Of a stretch of 64,000 nucleotides of DNA, positions 38,282 to 47,895 are shown piece after piece. The notes under the pieces are model-generated. The model saw only the letters and a list, made by a program, of their open reading frames with translations. It had not been told where the DNA came from and made no database searches. A program made the position numbers and the translations under genes. Source of the DNA: Bosea sp. OAE506 (GTDB taxonomy: Bacteria > Pseudomonadota > Alphaproteobacteria > Rhizobiales > Beijerinckiaceae). Position 1 is the first letter of the stretch, and each line of letters starts with the position of its first letter. The stretch lies in NCBI RefSeq assembly GCF_040546595.1, contig NZ_JBEPOB010000001.1:4279001-4343000 (forward strand), read 5' to 3'.

Positions 38282-38540
38282 TCTGAGCCCCTTCGTCCTG
38301 CGCCGGATCGCGCCATCGTTGCTGGAGTGGCGGTCGGTGCCGCACCGGGCGACCCAGCCATTGGTTGAATCAGTCCTGCCCGGTTCCCACCGACTCAGGC
38401 GGCCCCGGTAGCGGAGCCCGCATCAGCGGTCTCCTTAGAGCATGAAAGCGCCGAGTGAAAAGGCATTTTAAGGCGAAGCGATGTCGCGCTCCGCCCGTTC
38501 CGGCCGACCGGGACATTGGGGAAGCCGCTCGCGGGCGGGC

Positions 38541-39242
38541 TCAGTCGAGGCGGCCGAGGATCGTCAGCCCACCCGCCCCGGCCAGGATCGCCGCATCGGC
38601 GAGGCCGAGGAACAGGCCGTGCTCGACGACGCCGGGAATCGCGGCGAGCGCCGCTGCCAGGGCCTCGGGCTGCGGGATCTCACCGAGGTGGGCATCGAGG
38701 ATCCAGTGCCCGCCATCGGTCACGAGGACGCTGCCGTCGGGCTTGTGCCGCAGGACGAGATCGCCGGCCGCTCCGGCCCCCGCCATGGCGGCGAGCACGG
38801 CACGACGCGTCGCCTCCATGCCGAAGGGCACGATCTCGATCGGCAGCGGGAAGCGGCCAAGACGCTCGACCAGCTTGGTGTCGTCGGCGATCACGACCAT
38901 GCGGGCCGAGGCAGCGGCGACGATCTTCTCGCGCAGCAGGGCGGCGCCGCCGCCCTTGATCAGGCGAAGCTCGCGATCGACCTCGTCGGCGCCGTCGATG
39001 ATGAGGTCGAGCTCGGGCGTCTCGTCCAGCGTCGACATCGGGATCGACAATGCACGCGCCTGCGCCTCCGTAACCTCCGAGGTCGAGACGCAGATCACAT
39101 TGAGGCCGGCCGCGACGCGCGCGCCGAGCAGATCGACGAAATGCTTCGCCGTCGAGCCGGTGCCGAGGCCCAGCCGCATGCCGGGCGTCACGAGTTCGAG
39201 TGCGCGCGCGGCGGCGAGCTTCTTCAGATCGTCGGGGCTCAT
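38541..39242 (-). CDS. rpiA: Ribose-5-phosphate isomerase A
   Basis: Interconverts ribose 5-phosphate and ribulose 5-phosphate in the pentose phosphate pathway. The 233-residue sequence carries [16 protein letters not shown], the catalytic [26 protein letters not shown] (Asp, Glu and Lys of the active site) and [11 protein letters not shown]. Downstream is the DUF2059 gene; a palindromic repeat lies just upstream. Confidence 0.96.
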   Translation of the reverse strand: MSPDDLKKLAAARALELVTPGMRLGLGTGSTAKHFVDLLGARVAAGLNVICVSTSEVTEAQARALSIPMSTLDETPELDLIIDGADEVDRELRLIKGGGAALLREKIVAAASARMVVIADDTKLVERLGRFPLPIEIVPFGMEATRRAVLAAMAGAGAAGDLVLRHKPDGSVLVTDGGHWILDAHLGEIPQPEALAAALAAIPGVVEHGLFLGLADAAILAGAGGLTILGRLD

Positions 39243-39261
39243 GGTCCTGTCCTCAACTCGA

Positions 39262-39344
39262 CGTCATAGCGAGTGCAGCGACGCGATCCGGGACGAGCGC
39301 TTGCCGCACCGGATCGCCTTGTCGCGACGCTCCCCGCAATGACG
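39262..39344. repeat. Intergenic palindromic repeat, family D
   Basis: Starts CGTCATAGCGAGTGCAGCGA and ends CCCCGCAATGACG; internal parts pair (GATCCGG with CCGGATC, GCGACGC with GTCGC). Same boundary words CGTCAT/ATGACG as families A and B but a different interior. Lies between gabD and rpiA on the minus strand. Confidence 0.7.
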
Positions 39345-39360
39345 GCGGTCGCGGCCCGGT

Positions 39361-40812
39361 TCAAGCCCCGAGGCCGCCCATCAGCATGTATTTGATCTCG
39401 ACGAACTCCTCGATGCCGTGGAGCGAACCCTCGCGGCCGAGGCCGGACTCCTTGACGCCGCCGAAGGGGGCGACCTCGGTGCCGAGCATCGCCGAGTTGA
39501 TGCCGACCATGCCGTATTCGAGCTCCTCGGCGACGCGGAAGGCGCGGCCGAGATCCTTCGAGTAGAAATAGGCGGCCAGCCCGAAGGGCGTGTCGTTGGC
39601 GAGCGCGACGACCTCCTCCTCCGTGCTGAAGCGGTAGACCGGGGCGACGGGGCCGAAGGTCTCCTCGCGCGTCATCAGCATGGTGGTGGTGGCGCCGGCG
39701 AGCACGGTGGGCTCGTAGAACGTGCGACCCAGCGCATGGCGCTTGCCGCCGACCACGACCTTGGCGCCGTTGGCCACGGCATCCGCCACATGGCGCTCGA
39801 CCTTCTCGATGGCGCGCTCATTGATCAGCGGACCCTGGACGACGCCGACCTCGGTGCCGTTGCCGACCTTCATCTTGGCGACCTCGCCGGCGAACTTGGC
39901 GACGAACTCGTCATGGATGCCGTCCTGCACGAAGAGCCGGTTGGTGCAGACGCAGGTCTGGCCCATGTTGCGGAACTTGGCGGCGATCGCGCCCTGCACG
40001 GCGGCGTCGACATCGGCGTCGTCGAAGACGATGAAGGGCGCATTGCCGCCGAGCTCGAGCCCGACCTTCTTCACCGTCGAGGCCGCCTGCTGCATCAGGA
40101 GCTTGCCGACCGGCGTCGAGCCGGTGAAGCCGATGAAGCGCACGGCGGGGTGCGTCGTCATGACCTTGCCGATCGCGACCGCATCGCCCGTGACGATGTT
40201 GAGCACGCCCTTGGGGAAGCCGGCGCGGATGGCGAGCTCGATCAGGGCAAAGGCCGTCAGCGGGGTGTCCGGCGCAGGCTTGACCACGAAGGTGCAGCCG
40301 GCGGCCAGACCCGGCGAGCATTTGCGCGTGATCATCGCAGCCGGGAAATTCCACGGCGTGATCGCGGCGCAGACGCCGACAGGCTGCTTCTGGATGATGA
40401 TGCGGGAATTCGGGAAGGGCGAGGGAATGGTCTCGCCATAGATGCGCTTGGCCTCTTCCGCATAGAACTCGACGAAGGAGGCGGCATAGGCGACCTCGCC
40501 GCGCGACTCGGTCAGCGGCTTGCCCTGCTCGGCGGTCATGATCTGCGCCAGGTCTTCCTGGTTGGCCATGATCAGGTCGAACCATTTGCGCAGGATGACC
40601 GAACGCTCCTTGGCTGATTTCTTCGCCCAGGGCTTGAAGGCGCGCGAGGCGGCCTCGACGGCGGCGGTGGTCTCGTCGGCACCAAAGCGCGGCACCTTCG
40701 CCAGCAGTTCGCCGGTGGCCGGATTGTCGACCGCATCGACGCCCTCGCCGATCCAGGCGCCATCGACATGGCACTGCGACTTCAGGAGGGAGGGATCGTT
40801 CAGCTTGAGCAT
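39361..40812 (-). CDS. gabD: NAD(P)-dependent succinate-semialdehyde dehydrogenase
   Basis: Oxidises succinate semialdehyde to succinate, the last step of 4-aminobutyrate breakdown. The 483 residues show the aldehyde dehydrogenase motifs ITPWNFPAAMITRK, FTGSTPVGKLLM, the catalytic glutamate in LELGGNAPFIVF, the catalytic cysteine in GQTCVCTNRLFVQ and the GabD-type C-terminus VAPFGGVKESGLGREGSLHG. The second cysteine two residues after the nucleophile is typical of the GabD group and can form a regulatory disulfide. No GABA transaminase is nearby. Confidence 0.92.
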   Translation of the reverse strand: MLKLNDPSLLKSQCHVDGAWIGEGVDAVDNPATGELLAKVPRFGADETTAAVEAASRAFKPWAKKSAKERSVILRKWFDLIMANQEDLAQIMTAEQGKPLTESRGEVAYAASFVEFYAEEAKRIYGETIPSPFPNSRIIIQKQPVGVCAAITPWNFPAAMITRKCSPGLAAGCTFVVKPAPDTPLTAFALIELAIRAGFPKGVLNIVTGDAVAIGKVMTTHPAVRFIGFTGSTPVGKLLMQQAASTVKKVGLELGGNAPFIVFDDADVDAAVQGAIAAKFRNMGQTCVCTNRLFVQDGIHDEFVAKFAGEVAKMKVGNGTEVGVVQGPLINERAIEKVERHVADAVANGAKVVVGGKRHALGRTFYEPTVLAGATTTMLMTREETFGPVAPVYRFSTEEEVVALANDTPFGLAAYFYSKDLGRAFRVAEELEYGMVGINSAMLGTEVAPFGGVKESGLGREGSLHGIEEFVEIKYMLMGGLGA

Positions 40813-40953
40813 GGCGGGCTTCCGGGACGCGGAGGGATGGAGGCGCGCCCTTGATACCATGTGCCGCGCGCCGCTGACGACCGCGACAGGCAGCCGCTAT
40901 GCCACAGGTCCTGCGGTTTTGCGCCCGTCCTGCGGCCTAATGTTGCAAGCGCC

Positions 40954-41325
40954 CTACTTTGCCTGGGGCGTGCAGACCGTCTTGTCGTCGAAGACGTAGC
41001 AGATGCTCATCTCGCCGGTGCGGATGTTGACCCGGAAGATTCCGCCCTCGCGCTCATGCCGCGACGGCATCAGCGTGTAGTCGCTCGGCGCCTGCGCGCC
41101 GGCGCCCTCGCCCGGCGGGAAGCAGACGGTGACGCCGACGCCGCCCTCCTTGAGCTGGAACTGGCAGGCGGCGACCTCGCCGGTGGCCTTGTCGACGCGG
41201 TAGACCCGGTTCAGGTCCGTCTGCGGCGCGGGCGCGAAATCGAAGGGGGCAGCCTGCGCGGTGCCGGCCAGAGCCAGCCCGCCGAGGAGGGCCAGGGCGA
41301 CCAAGGGTCGGAGGGATCGAGACAC
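40954..41325 (-). CDS. Small secreted hypothetical protein
   Basis: A 123-residue exported protein. The GTG start is preceded by GGAAGGAA at a good distance, which decides it over an ATG ten codons upstream. A signal peptide (PLVALALLGGLALAGTAQA) precedes a mature part with two similar segments, VYRVDKATGEVAACQF and IFRVNIRTGEMSICYV, suggesting an internal duplication with paired cysteines (four in all). Family not recognised. Confidence 0.75.
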   Translation of the reverse strand: MSRSLRPLVALALLGGLALAGTAQAAPFDFAPAPQTDLNRVYRVDKATGEVAACQFQLKEGGVGVTVCFPPGEGAGAQAPSDYTLMPSRHEREGGIFRVNIRTGEMSICYVFDDKTVCTPQAK

Positions 41326-41479
41326 GGTACTGTTCCTTCCACGAATCGCCGGCACGATAGCATCAATGCCGGAGCCGACGATGTCTTCCCGGACGCTGCC
41401 CTGCCGCGCCGGGCGCGCTTGCCAAAAGCCCGTTCAGCCCGTTTATGCGCAGCGTCCACGCGCCAGGAGCGGCCTGCCC

Positions 41480-42193
41480 ATGACCCTGCCCCCGATCGTC
41501 GTCTTCGATCTCGACGGCACGCTTGCCGAGACCGCCCCCGACATCATGCGCGTGCTCAACGTCATCCTCGTGCGCGAGGGGCTGCCGGCCCTGCCGCTGG
41601 AGCGGGCGCGCGAACTGGTCGGCGCGGGCGCACGCGCACTGATTTCGCGCGGCTTCAAGGTCTCGGGCCGGCCGCTCGACGAGGAGACGCTGGAGCGGCT
41701 GTTCGAGGATTTCCTGCTGATCTATGCAGACGACGTCGCCTCCCATAGCCACCTCTTCGACGGCGTGCTCGGCGCGCTCGATCAGCTCGCGGCGGAAGGC
41801 TATCTGCTCGCCGTCTGCACCAACAAGCCGATCCTGCATACGCGGCTGATCCTCGACCATTTCGGCATCGCGCAGCGTTTCGCTTCGGTGGCCGGGCGCG
41901 ACAGTTTCCCCTTCCACAAGCCCGATCCGCGGCACCTGACGCTGACGATCGAGGCCTCCGGGGGCGATCCCGCACGCGCCGTGATGATCGGCGATTCGCG
42001 CACGGACATCGCCACCGCGAAGGCGGCCGGCATCCCGACGATCTGCGTGCCCTTCGGCTATACCGACGTGCCGATCGAGACGCTGGAGCCCGATGTCATC
42101 ATCCAGCATTTCGACGCCCTGCCCGCGGCCGTGCGGCAGGTGCTGGGCGGCGGCCATGCGGGGACGGCTGCGAAGGTCGTCGCCCATTCTTGA
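41480..42193 (+). CDS. gph: Phosphoglycolate phosphatase (HAD family)
   Basis: Dephosphorylates 2-phosphoglycolate, a DNA-repair and oxygenation by-product. The 237-residue HAD protein has the nucleophile motif VVFDLDGTLAETAPD, motif II VCTNKP, the lysine in FHKPDPRHL and motif IV MIGDSRTDIATAKAAG. The ATG places the nucleophile at residue 9, normal for the family. A tRNA gene follows. Confidence 0.92.
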   Translation: MTLPPIVVFDLDGTLAETAPDIMRVLNVILVREGLPALPLERARELVGAGARALISRGFKVSGRPLDEETLERLFEDFLLIYADDVASHSHLFDGVLGALDQLAAEGYLLAVCTNKPILHTRLILDHFGIAQRFASVAGRDSFPFHKPDPRHLTLTIEASGGDPARAVMIGDSRTDIATAKAAGIPTICVPFGYTDVPIETLEPDVIIQHFDALPAAVRQVLGGGHAGTAAKVVAHS

Positions 42194-42230
42194 CGACGCG
42201 GCGCGCGCCGACTAGGAGAGGCGCCGGTGC

Positions 42231-42305
42231 GGGCGACTAGCTCAGCGGTAGAGCACTCCCTTCACACGGGAGTGGTCACAGGTTCGATCCCTGTGTCGCC
42301 CACCA
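42231..42305 (+). tRNA. tRNA-Val (anticodon CAC)
   Basis: Acceptor stem GGGCGAC pairs with GTCGCCC; D arm GCTC...GAGC; anticodon stem CTCCC/GGGAG around the loop TTCACAC, giving anticodon CAC; T arm ACAGG-TTCGATC-CCTGT. The 3' CCA is encoded. It reads GUG codons, frequent in GC-rich genomes. No attachment-site duplicate or integrase is visible next to it. Confidence 0.97.
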
Positions 42306-42364
42306 TTTTCTCCCAGATGATCGCCTTGCCCTGATGTGCCGCGCGTTGTGCGTGCGGTCGTTCA

Positions 42365-42631
42365 TCACGCGTCGGCGAACTGCTTTTCCAGCATCACCAG
42401 CAGATCGAATGCGGCGCCCTGCGCCTCCACGAAGTTGCCGCACCGGCCCGAAGTGAAAGTGCCTTCGGGACGGCTCGGATGGCTGATCACGGCGCCCCAG
42501 CCGAGCGCGTTCTCGAACATCGTCACGCGGAACTGCCGGATCTCGATCTGCCAGTTGCCGCTGCGGTTGCGGTGCCAGCCCTTCAGTTTCGAAAACTGGC
42601 GGCGGCGCCTGACGAGCGGATCCCCGGCCAT
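42365..42631 (-). CDS. Small hypothetical protein
   Basis: An 88-residue protein (segments LKGWHRNRSGNWQIEIRQFR, TMFENALGWGAVISHP and FVEAQGAAFDLLVMLEKQF). The ATG has a strong ribosome binding site (GGGGGAGGG). Mixed aromatic and charged composition looks like a real cytosolic protein; no family recognised. It is convergent with the tRNA gene and divergent from the DUF1810 gene. Confidence 0.65.
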   Translation of the reverse strand: MAGDPLVRRRRQFSKLKGWHRNRSGNWQIEIRQFRVTMFENALGWGAVISHPSRPEGTFTSGRCGNFVEAQGAAFDLLVMLEKQFADA

Positions 42632-42714
42632 ATCGCCCTCCCCCAGACCGGCTGGCGCGGCCCGACAGCCCCACCGCGGCTTGCATCCGCCCGATCCTGC
42701 ACCACCTCCGGGGC

Positions 42715-43197
42715 ATGAGCGACCCCTTCGATCTGCAACGTTTCATCGCCGCCCAGGCGCCGGTCCACACTCAGGCGCTGGCGGAACTCCGGGAGGGTTG
42801 CAAGCGCAGCCACTGGATGTGGTTCGTGTTCCCGCAGCTGCGCGGGCTCGGATCGTCCGAGACGGCACGACATTATGGGCTCTCGGGGCTGGCGGAGGCG
42901 CGCGCCTATCTGGCGCATCCCGTGCTCGGCGCTCGCCTGAGCGCCTGCACGGAGACCGTTCTGGCGGTCGAGGGTCGGACCCTGCATGAGATCTTCGGCT
43001 CGCCGGACGATGTGAAGTTCGTCTCCAGCATGACGCTGTTCTCGCTCGCGGCCGAGGGCGAACAAAACCTGTTCACTGACGTGATCGCGCAGCGCTGCGG
43101 CGGGTCGGCCGATCAGCGCACGCTCGCTTTGCTGCGCGAGCGGGGCGATCTCACCCCCGCCCCTCATCGGCCCGGCGCAGCTCCCAGCGGCGGTTGA
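42715..43197 (+). CDS. DUF1810 family protein
   Basis: A 160-residue cytosolic protein. The DUF1810 pattern is complete: FDLQRFIAAQ, ALAELREGCKRSHWMWFVFPQLRGLG, AEARAYLAHPVLGARL, IFGSPDDVKFVSSMTLF. Biochemical role unknown. Its 3' end overlaps that of the convergent MFS gene by 47 bases, so the last 15 codons of each are read from both strands. Confidence 0.92.
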   Translation: MSDPFDLQRFIAAQAPVHTQALAELREGCKRSHWMWFVFPQLRGLGSSETARHYGLSGLAEARAYLAHPVLGARLSACTETVLAVEGRTLHEIFGSPDDVKFVSSMTLFSLAAEGEQNLFTDVIAQRCGGSADQRTLALLRERGDLTPAPHRPGAAPSGG

Positions 43198-44482
43198 GGC
43201 GCAGCGCCAGCAGCGTGACGATGGCGCCGGAGAGCAGATAGGCGCCCGCCGAGATCAGGCCGAAATGGGTCGAGAGCAGCAGCGCCGCCAGCGGCGCGAA
43301 GCCGGCGCCGAAGAGCCAGGCGAGGTCGGAGGTCAGGGCCGATCCGGTGTAGCGATAGGTCGGCGAGAAGGCCGAGGCGACCGAGCCGGAGGACTGGCCG
43401 AAGGACAGGCCGAGCAGGATGAAGCCGCCGATCATGAAGACGAGCTCGCCAATGAGGCCGCCGTCGAGCAGCTGCGGCGCGAAGCCGCTGAACACCGCAA
43501 TCGCGATGGCGCAGCCGCCGAGCAGCGCGCGCCGGCCGATCCGGTCGGCGATCATGCCCGATGCGACGATGGCGATGGCGCCGAAGACCGCGCCCACCGC
43601 CTCGATGACGAGGAAGCGCGCAGGCCCCTCATTGGTGAACAGGAAGACCCAGGAGAGCGGGAACACCGTGACCATGTGGAACATGGCGAAGCTCGCCAGC
43701 GGCGCGAAGGCGCCGATCACGACATGGCGCCCTTCGGCCCGCAGCGTCGCGGCGATCTTCGTGGGCTGCAGCTCGCGCGTCTCGAACAGGTTCTGGTAGT
43801 CCGGCGTCACCACCATGCGCAGCCGGGCGAAGAGCGCGACGACGTTGATCGCGAAGGCGACGAAGAAGGGGTAGCGCCAGCCCCAGCTGTAGAAGTCCTC
43901 GGCCGAGAGATTGCCGACGAAGAAGGCGAAGAGCCCGCTGGCGACGATCAGGCCGAAGGGCGCGCCGAGCTGGGGGATCATCGCATACCAGCCGCGATGG
44001 CGCTGGGGGGCATTGAGTGCGAGCAGGGATGCGAGCCCGTCCCAGGTGCCGCCGAGCGCGATGCCCTGGCCGATGCGGGCGAGCGCGAGCAGCCAGATCG
44101 AGGCCGCGCCGATGCTGTCATAGCTCGGCAGGAAGCCGATGGCGCAGGTCGAGGTGCCCAGCAGGAACAGGGCGAGCGTCAGCTTGGCGCTCTTGCCGGC
44201 CTTGCGGTCGATCGCGGTGAAGAGGACCGTGCCGAAGGGGCGCGCGATGAAGGCCAGCGCGAAGATCGCGAAGGAATACAGCGTTCCCGTCAGCGGGTCG
44301 GTGAAGGAAAAGACCAGCTTCGGGAAAACGATCACCGAGGCGATGGCATAGACGAAGAAGTCGAAGAACTCGGAGGTGCGGCCGATAATGACGCCGATCG
44401 CCATCTCGCCCGGGTTCACCTCGCCATGGCTCTCGCTGAGATGGCTGGCGTCGCGTTCCGCCGTGGTCGGCATCTGAGCCAT
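43151..44482 (-). CDS. MFS transporter, MHS-like
   Basis: A 443-residue 12-helix transporter: GRTSEFFDFFVYAIASVIVFP, FIARPFGTVLFTAIDRKAGK, RIGQGIALGGTWDGLASLL and MIADRIGRRALLGG match the metabolite:H+ symporter group, though the usual RWYDFYAYG start is changed to EFFDFFVYA. The ATG at 44482 is chosen because an upstream alternative at 44533 would read through a 21-base palindrome that looks regulatory. It is divergent from the cyo operon and shares its intergenic region with it. Substrate unknown. Confidence 0.88.
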   Translation of the reverse strand: MAQMPTTAERDASHLSESHGEVNPGEMAIGVIIGRTSEFFDFFVYAIASVIVFPKLVFSFTDPLTGTLYSFAIFALAFIARPFGTVLFTAIDRKAGKSAKLTLALFLLGTSTCAIGFLPSYDSIGAASIWLLALARIGQGIALGGTWDGLASLLALNAPQRHRGWYAMIPQLGAPFGLIVASGLFAFFVGNLSAEDFYSWGWRYPFFVAFAINVVALFARLRMVVTPDYQNLFETRELQPTKIAATLRAEGRHVVIGAFAPLASFAMFHMVTVFPLSWVFLFTNEGPARFLVIEAVGAVFGAIAIVASGMIADRIGRRALLGGCAIAIAVFSGFAPQLLDGGLIGELVFMIGGFILLGLSFGQSSGSVASAFSPTYRYTGSALTSDLAWLFGAGFAPLAALLLSTHFGLISAGAYLLSGAIVTLLALRLNRRWELRRADEGRG

Positions 44483-44514
44483 GATCTGTCCCGTCGCGCA
44501 TCGGTCACATGAAG

Positions 44515-44535
44515 GCATGGTGCGTCGCACCATGC
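44515..44535. promoter_or_regulatory. Perfect 21-base palindrome upstream of MFS gene
   Basis: Ten-base arms GCATGGTGCG and CGCACCATGC around a single T, no mismatch. It lies 32 bases upstream of the MFS start. The shape is that of a dimeric repressor operator; no regulator gene is adjacent. Confidence 0.6.
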
Positions 44536-44575
44536 CGCGGCAGCGGTTCTAGTGCCCCATCGGGCTGTCAGGCGG

Positions 44576-44596
44576 CATTGGGCAAATTGTCCAATG
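44576..44596. promoter_or_regulatory. Near-perfect palindrome upstream of cyoA
   Basis: The 21 bases start CATTGGGCAA and end TTGTCCAATG, 18 of 20 arm positions symmetric. It lies about 60 bases before the cyoA start, between the cyo operon and the divergent MFS gene. The core TTGG-N9-CCAA is not an FNR box; MarR- or LysR-type binding would fit. Confidence 0.55.
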
Positions 44597-44656
44597 TTAC
44601 CTTTGCTGCACCGCAGCTAGCTCTCCGGACAAGCCGATCAGCGAAAGGTGTCTGCC

Positions 44657-45868
44657 TTGAGCCCCCTGCGTGTCCTTGCCCTGCTTCCCCTGCTCGCCGC
44701 GCTCGGCGGCTGCAACCTCGTGGTCATGGCGCCATCGGGCGACATCGCCGCGCAGCAGCGCGACCTGATCGTGATCTCGACGGTGCTGATGCTCTTGATC
44801 ATCGTGCCGGTGATGGCGCTGACGGTTTTCTTTGCCTGGCGCTACCGCGCCTCCAACAAGGAGGCGACCTACAAGCCGGACTGGAACCATTCGACCGGCC
44901 TCGAGCTGGTCATCTGGGCGGCGCCGCTCCTGATCATCATCGCGCTCGGCGCGCTGACCTGGATGGGCACGCATCTGCTCGACCCCTACCGCAAGCTCGA
45001 CCGGATCGCCTCTGGCAAGCCGGTGCCGGCGACGACGAAGCCGCTCGAGGTCGAGGTCGTCGCGCTCGACTGGAAATGGCTGTTCATCTACCCCGAGCAG
45101 GGCATCGCTACCGTCAACGAGCTCGCCGCTCCGGTCGACCGGCCGATCCATTTCAAGCTCACCTCCTCCTCGGTGATGAACTCCTTCTACATCCCGGCGC
45201 TGGCTGGCCAGATCTACGCGATGCCGGCGATGCAGACGCGGCTCCATGCCGTGATCAACCGGCCCGGCCGCTACCAGGGCTTCTCGGCCAATTACAGCGG
45301 CGCCGGCTTCTCCGGCATGCGCTTCGCTTTCCTCGGCATGAGCGAGGGCGATTTCGAGGGCTGGGTCGCCAAGACCAAGGAGAGCGACGCCCGGCTCGAC
45401 CGCACGGCCTATCTCCAGCTGGAGCGGCCGAGCGAGAACGTCGCGGTGCAGCGCTTCGGCGCGACCGAGCCGCGCCTGTTCGACGCCATCCGCAATCTCT
45501 GCGTCCAGCCCGGCAAGATGTGCATGAGCGAGATGATGGCGCTCGACGCCAAGGGGGGGCTGGGCCTCGCCGGCCTGCATACGACGCTGCCGCTGGCCTA
45601 CGACAAGTATTCGCGCCGCGGCGGCAACCAGGCGCCCTTTGGCGAGGAGCCGCGCTACATCGCCTCGATCTGCACGGTCGAGGAGGCGAAGGCCATGATG
45701 GCGATGGCACCGCCCGACACCACCCCGCGCGACCTGACCCCAATCCGGGGCCTGGGCCTGACGCCTCCCCTCACAACGCTTGCTCCCTTGACGTTCGCCC
45801 CCCTGACGCCGCGCCGGCCGCAGACCTTTACCGAACTGCTCGGCCTCGCCCGTTCGTCACAGTCCTGA
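44657..45868 (+). CDS. cyoA: Cytochrome bo-type ubiquinol oxidase subunit II
   Basis: Lipoprotein subunit II of a quinol oxidase. The lipobox LGGC (cysteine near residue 18) is followed by two membrane helices and a cupredoxin-fold domain ([51 protein letters not shown]). The CuA ligands of cytochrome c oxidases are absent, as expected for a quinol enzyme. The TTG start has AGGTG six bases upstream; a GTG at 44648 is also in frame. About 404 residues. It heads a seven-gene operon. Confidence 0.95.
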   Translation: MSPLRVLALLPLLAALGGCNLVVMAPSGDIAAQQRDLIVISTVLMLLIIVPVMALTVFFAWRYRASNKEATYKPDWNHSTGLELVIWAAPLLIIIALGALTWMGTHLLDPYRKLDRIASGKPVPATTKPLEVEVVALDWKWLFIYPEQGIATVNELAAPVDRPIHFKLTSSSVMNSFYIPALAGQIYAMPAMQTRLHAVINRPGRYQGFSANYSGAGFSGMRFAFLGMSEGDFEGWVAKTKESDARLDRTAYLQLERPSENVAVQRFGATEPRLFDAIRNLCVQPGKMCMSEMMALDAKGGLGLAGLHTTLPLAYDKYSRRGGNQAPFGEEPRYIASICTVEEAKAMMAMAPPDTTPRDLTPIRGLGLTPPLTTLAPLTFAPLTPRRPQTFTELLGLARSSQS

Positions 45869-45881
45869 AGCGAGAATCCCC

Positions 45882-47891
45882 GTGACCGACGCTTCCGTTG
45901 CCGCCACCTCTCCGATCTTTGGCAAGCTTACGCTCGCTGCCTTCCCGATCCACGAGCCGATCCTTGTCGCCACCTTCGCCGTCGTGGCACTCGGCGGCGC
46001 GGCGGTGGTCGGCGCGCTGACCTATTACCGGCTCTGGGGCTGGCTGTGGCGTGACTGGCTGACCAGCGTCGACCACAAGAAGATCGGGATCATGTACATG
46101 ATCCTCGGGCTGGTGATGTTGCTGCGCGGCTTCGCCGACGCGGTGATGATGCGCATCCAGCAGGCGATCGCCTTCAACGGGTCCGAGGGCTACCTCAACG
46201 CCCATCACTACGACCAGCTCTTCACCGTCCATGGCGTGATCATGATCTTCTTCGTCGCCATGCCGCTGGTGACGGGGCTGATGAACTATGTCGTGCCGCT
46301 GCAGATCGGCGCGCGCGACGTCTCCTTCCCCTTCCTGAACAATTTCAGCTTCTGGATGACGACGGCCGGCGCGGTGCTGGTGATGATCTCGCTCTTCGTC
46401 GGCGAGTTCGCGCGCACGGGCTGGCTCGCCTATCCGCCGCTCTCGGGGATCTCCTACAGTCCGGAGGTCGGCGTCGACTATTACATCTGGGCGCTGCAGA
46501 TCGCAGGCGTGGGCACGACGTTATCGGGCATCAACCTGATCTGCACGATCGTGAAGATGCGCTGCCCCGGCATGTCGCTGATGAAGATGCCGGTCTTCAC
46601 CTGGACCTCGCTGTGCACCAACGTGCTGATCGTGGCGACCTTCCCGGTGCTCACCGCGGTGCTCGCCCTGCTGACGCTCGACCGTTATGTCGGCACCAAC
46701 TTCTTCACGAACGACTTCGGCGGCAACCCGATGATGTACGTGAACCTGATCTGGATCTGGGGCCATCCGGAGGTCTACATCCTGATCCTGCCAGCCTTCG
46801 GCATCTTCTCCGAAGTCGTCTCGACCTTCTCGGGCAAGCGCCTCTTCGGCTACACCTCGATGGTCTATGCGACGGTCGTCATCACCATCCTGTCCTACCT
46901 GGTCTGGCTGCACCATTTCTTCACGATGGGCTCGGGCGCGAGCGTGAATTCCTTCTTCGGAATCACGACGATGATCATCTCGATCCCGACCGGGGCGAAG
47001 ATCTTCAACTGGCTGTTCACGATGTATCGCGGCCGCATCCGCTTCGAGCTGCCGATGATGTGGACCATTGCCTTCATGCTGACCTTCGTCATCGGCGGCA
47101 TGACCGGCGTGCTGCTCGCCGTGCCCCCCGCCGACTTCGTGCTGCACAACAGCCTGTTCCTGGTGGCGCATTTCCACAACGTCATCATCGGCGGCGTGCT
47201 CTACGGGCTCTTCGCCGGCATGATCTACTGGTGGCCGAAGGCGTTCGGCTTCCGCCTGCACCCGCTGCTGGGCAAGTTCTCCTTCTGGTTCTGGACGCTC
47301 GGCTTCCTGTTCGCCTTCATGCCGCTCTATGTGCTCGGCCTGATGGGCGTGACGCGGCGGATGCGCGTCTTCGACGATCCCTCGTTGCAGATCTGGTTCA
47401 TCATCGCCGGCTTCGGCGCCTTCCTGATCCTGCTCGGCATCGTCAGCTTCATTGCCCAGATCGCCTACAGCATCTGGAAGCGTGACGAACTGCGCGACCT
47501 CACCGGCGACCCGTGGGACGGGCGCACGCTGGAATGGGCCACGTCCTCGCCGCCGCCGGCCTACAACTTCGCCTTCACGCCGGTGGTGCACGACAACGAC
47601 GCCTGGACCGACATGAAGCGCCGCGGCTATGTCCGACCTGTCGAGGGCTTCAAGCCGATCCACATGCCGAAGAACACGCCGACCGGCCTCGTGCTGGCAG
47701 GGATCTCGGTGGCGCTCGGCTTCGCGCTGATCTGGCACATCTGGTGGCTGGCGGCGGTGTCCTTCGCGGGCATCCTCCTGGTCGCGATCGCCCACAGCTT
47801 CAACTACCACCGCGATTTCCACATTCCCGAAGAGGAGGTCGTCGCCGCGGAGAACGCGCGCACCCGCCTGCTCGCAGGATCGGGGGCCTGA
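45882..47891 (+). CDS. cyoB: Cytochrome bo-type ubiquinol oxidase subunit I
   Basis: Catalytic subunit, 669 residues, about 15 helices, carrying both haems and CuB. Visible are the quinol-site residues in [12 protein letters not shown] and [11 protein letters not shown], the CuB histidine and cross-linked tyrosine in [12 protein letters not shown], the CuB pair WLHHFF and the haem ligands in [12 protein letters not shown]. The GTG start lies 13 bases after cyoA. Oxygen reduction here pumps protons without cytochrome c. Confidence 0.97.
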   Translation: MTDASVAATSPIFGKLTLAAFPIHEPILVATFAVVALGGAAVVGALTYYRLWGWLWRDWLTSVDHKKIGIMYMILGLVMLLRGFADAVMMRIQQAIAFNGSEGYLNAHHYDQLFTVHGVIMIFFVAMPLVTGLMNYVVPLQIGARDVSFPFLNNFSFWMTTAGAVLVMISLFVGEFARTGWLAYPPLSGISYSPEVGVDYYIWALQIAGVGTTLSGINLICTIVKMRCPGMSLMKMPVFTWTSLCTNVLIVATFPVLTAVLALLTLDRYVGTNFFTNDFGGNPMMYVNLIWIWGHPEVYILILPAFGIFSEVVSTFSGKRLFGYTSMVYATVVITILSYLVWLHHFFTMGSGASVNSFFGITTMIISIPTGAKIFNWLFTMYRGRIRFELPMMWTIAFMLTFVIGGMTGVLLAVPPADFVLHNSLFLVAHFHNVIIGGVLYGLFAGMIYWWPKAFGFRLHPLLGKFSFWFWTLGFLFAFMPLYVLGLMGVTRRMRVFDDPSLQIWFIIAGFGAFLILLGIVSFIAQIAYSIWKRDELRDLTGDPWDGRTLEWATSSPPPAYNFAFTPVVHDNDAWTDMKRRGYVRPVEGFKPIHMPKNTPTGLVLAGISVALGFALIWHIWWLAAVSFAGILLVAIAHSFNYHRDFHIPEEEVVAAENARTRLLAGSGA

Positions 47892-47895
47892 CATC

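Noticed and set aside
42231..42305. tRNA-Val as an integration site for a genomic island
   Set aside because: No integrase and no repeated tRNA 3' end found on either side.
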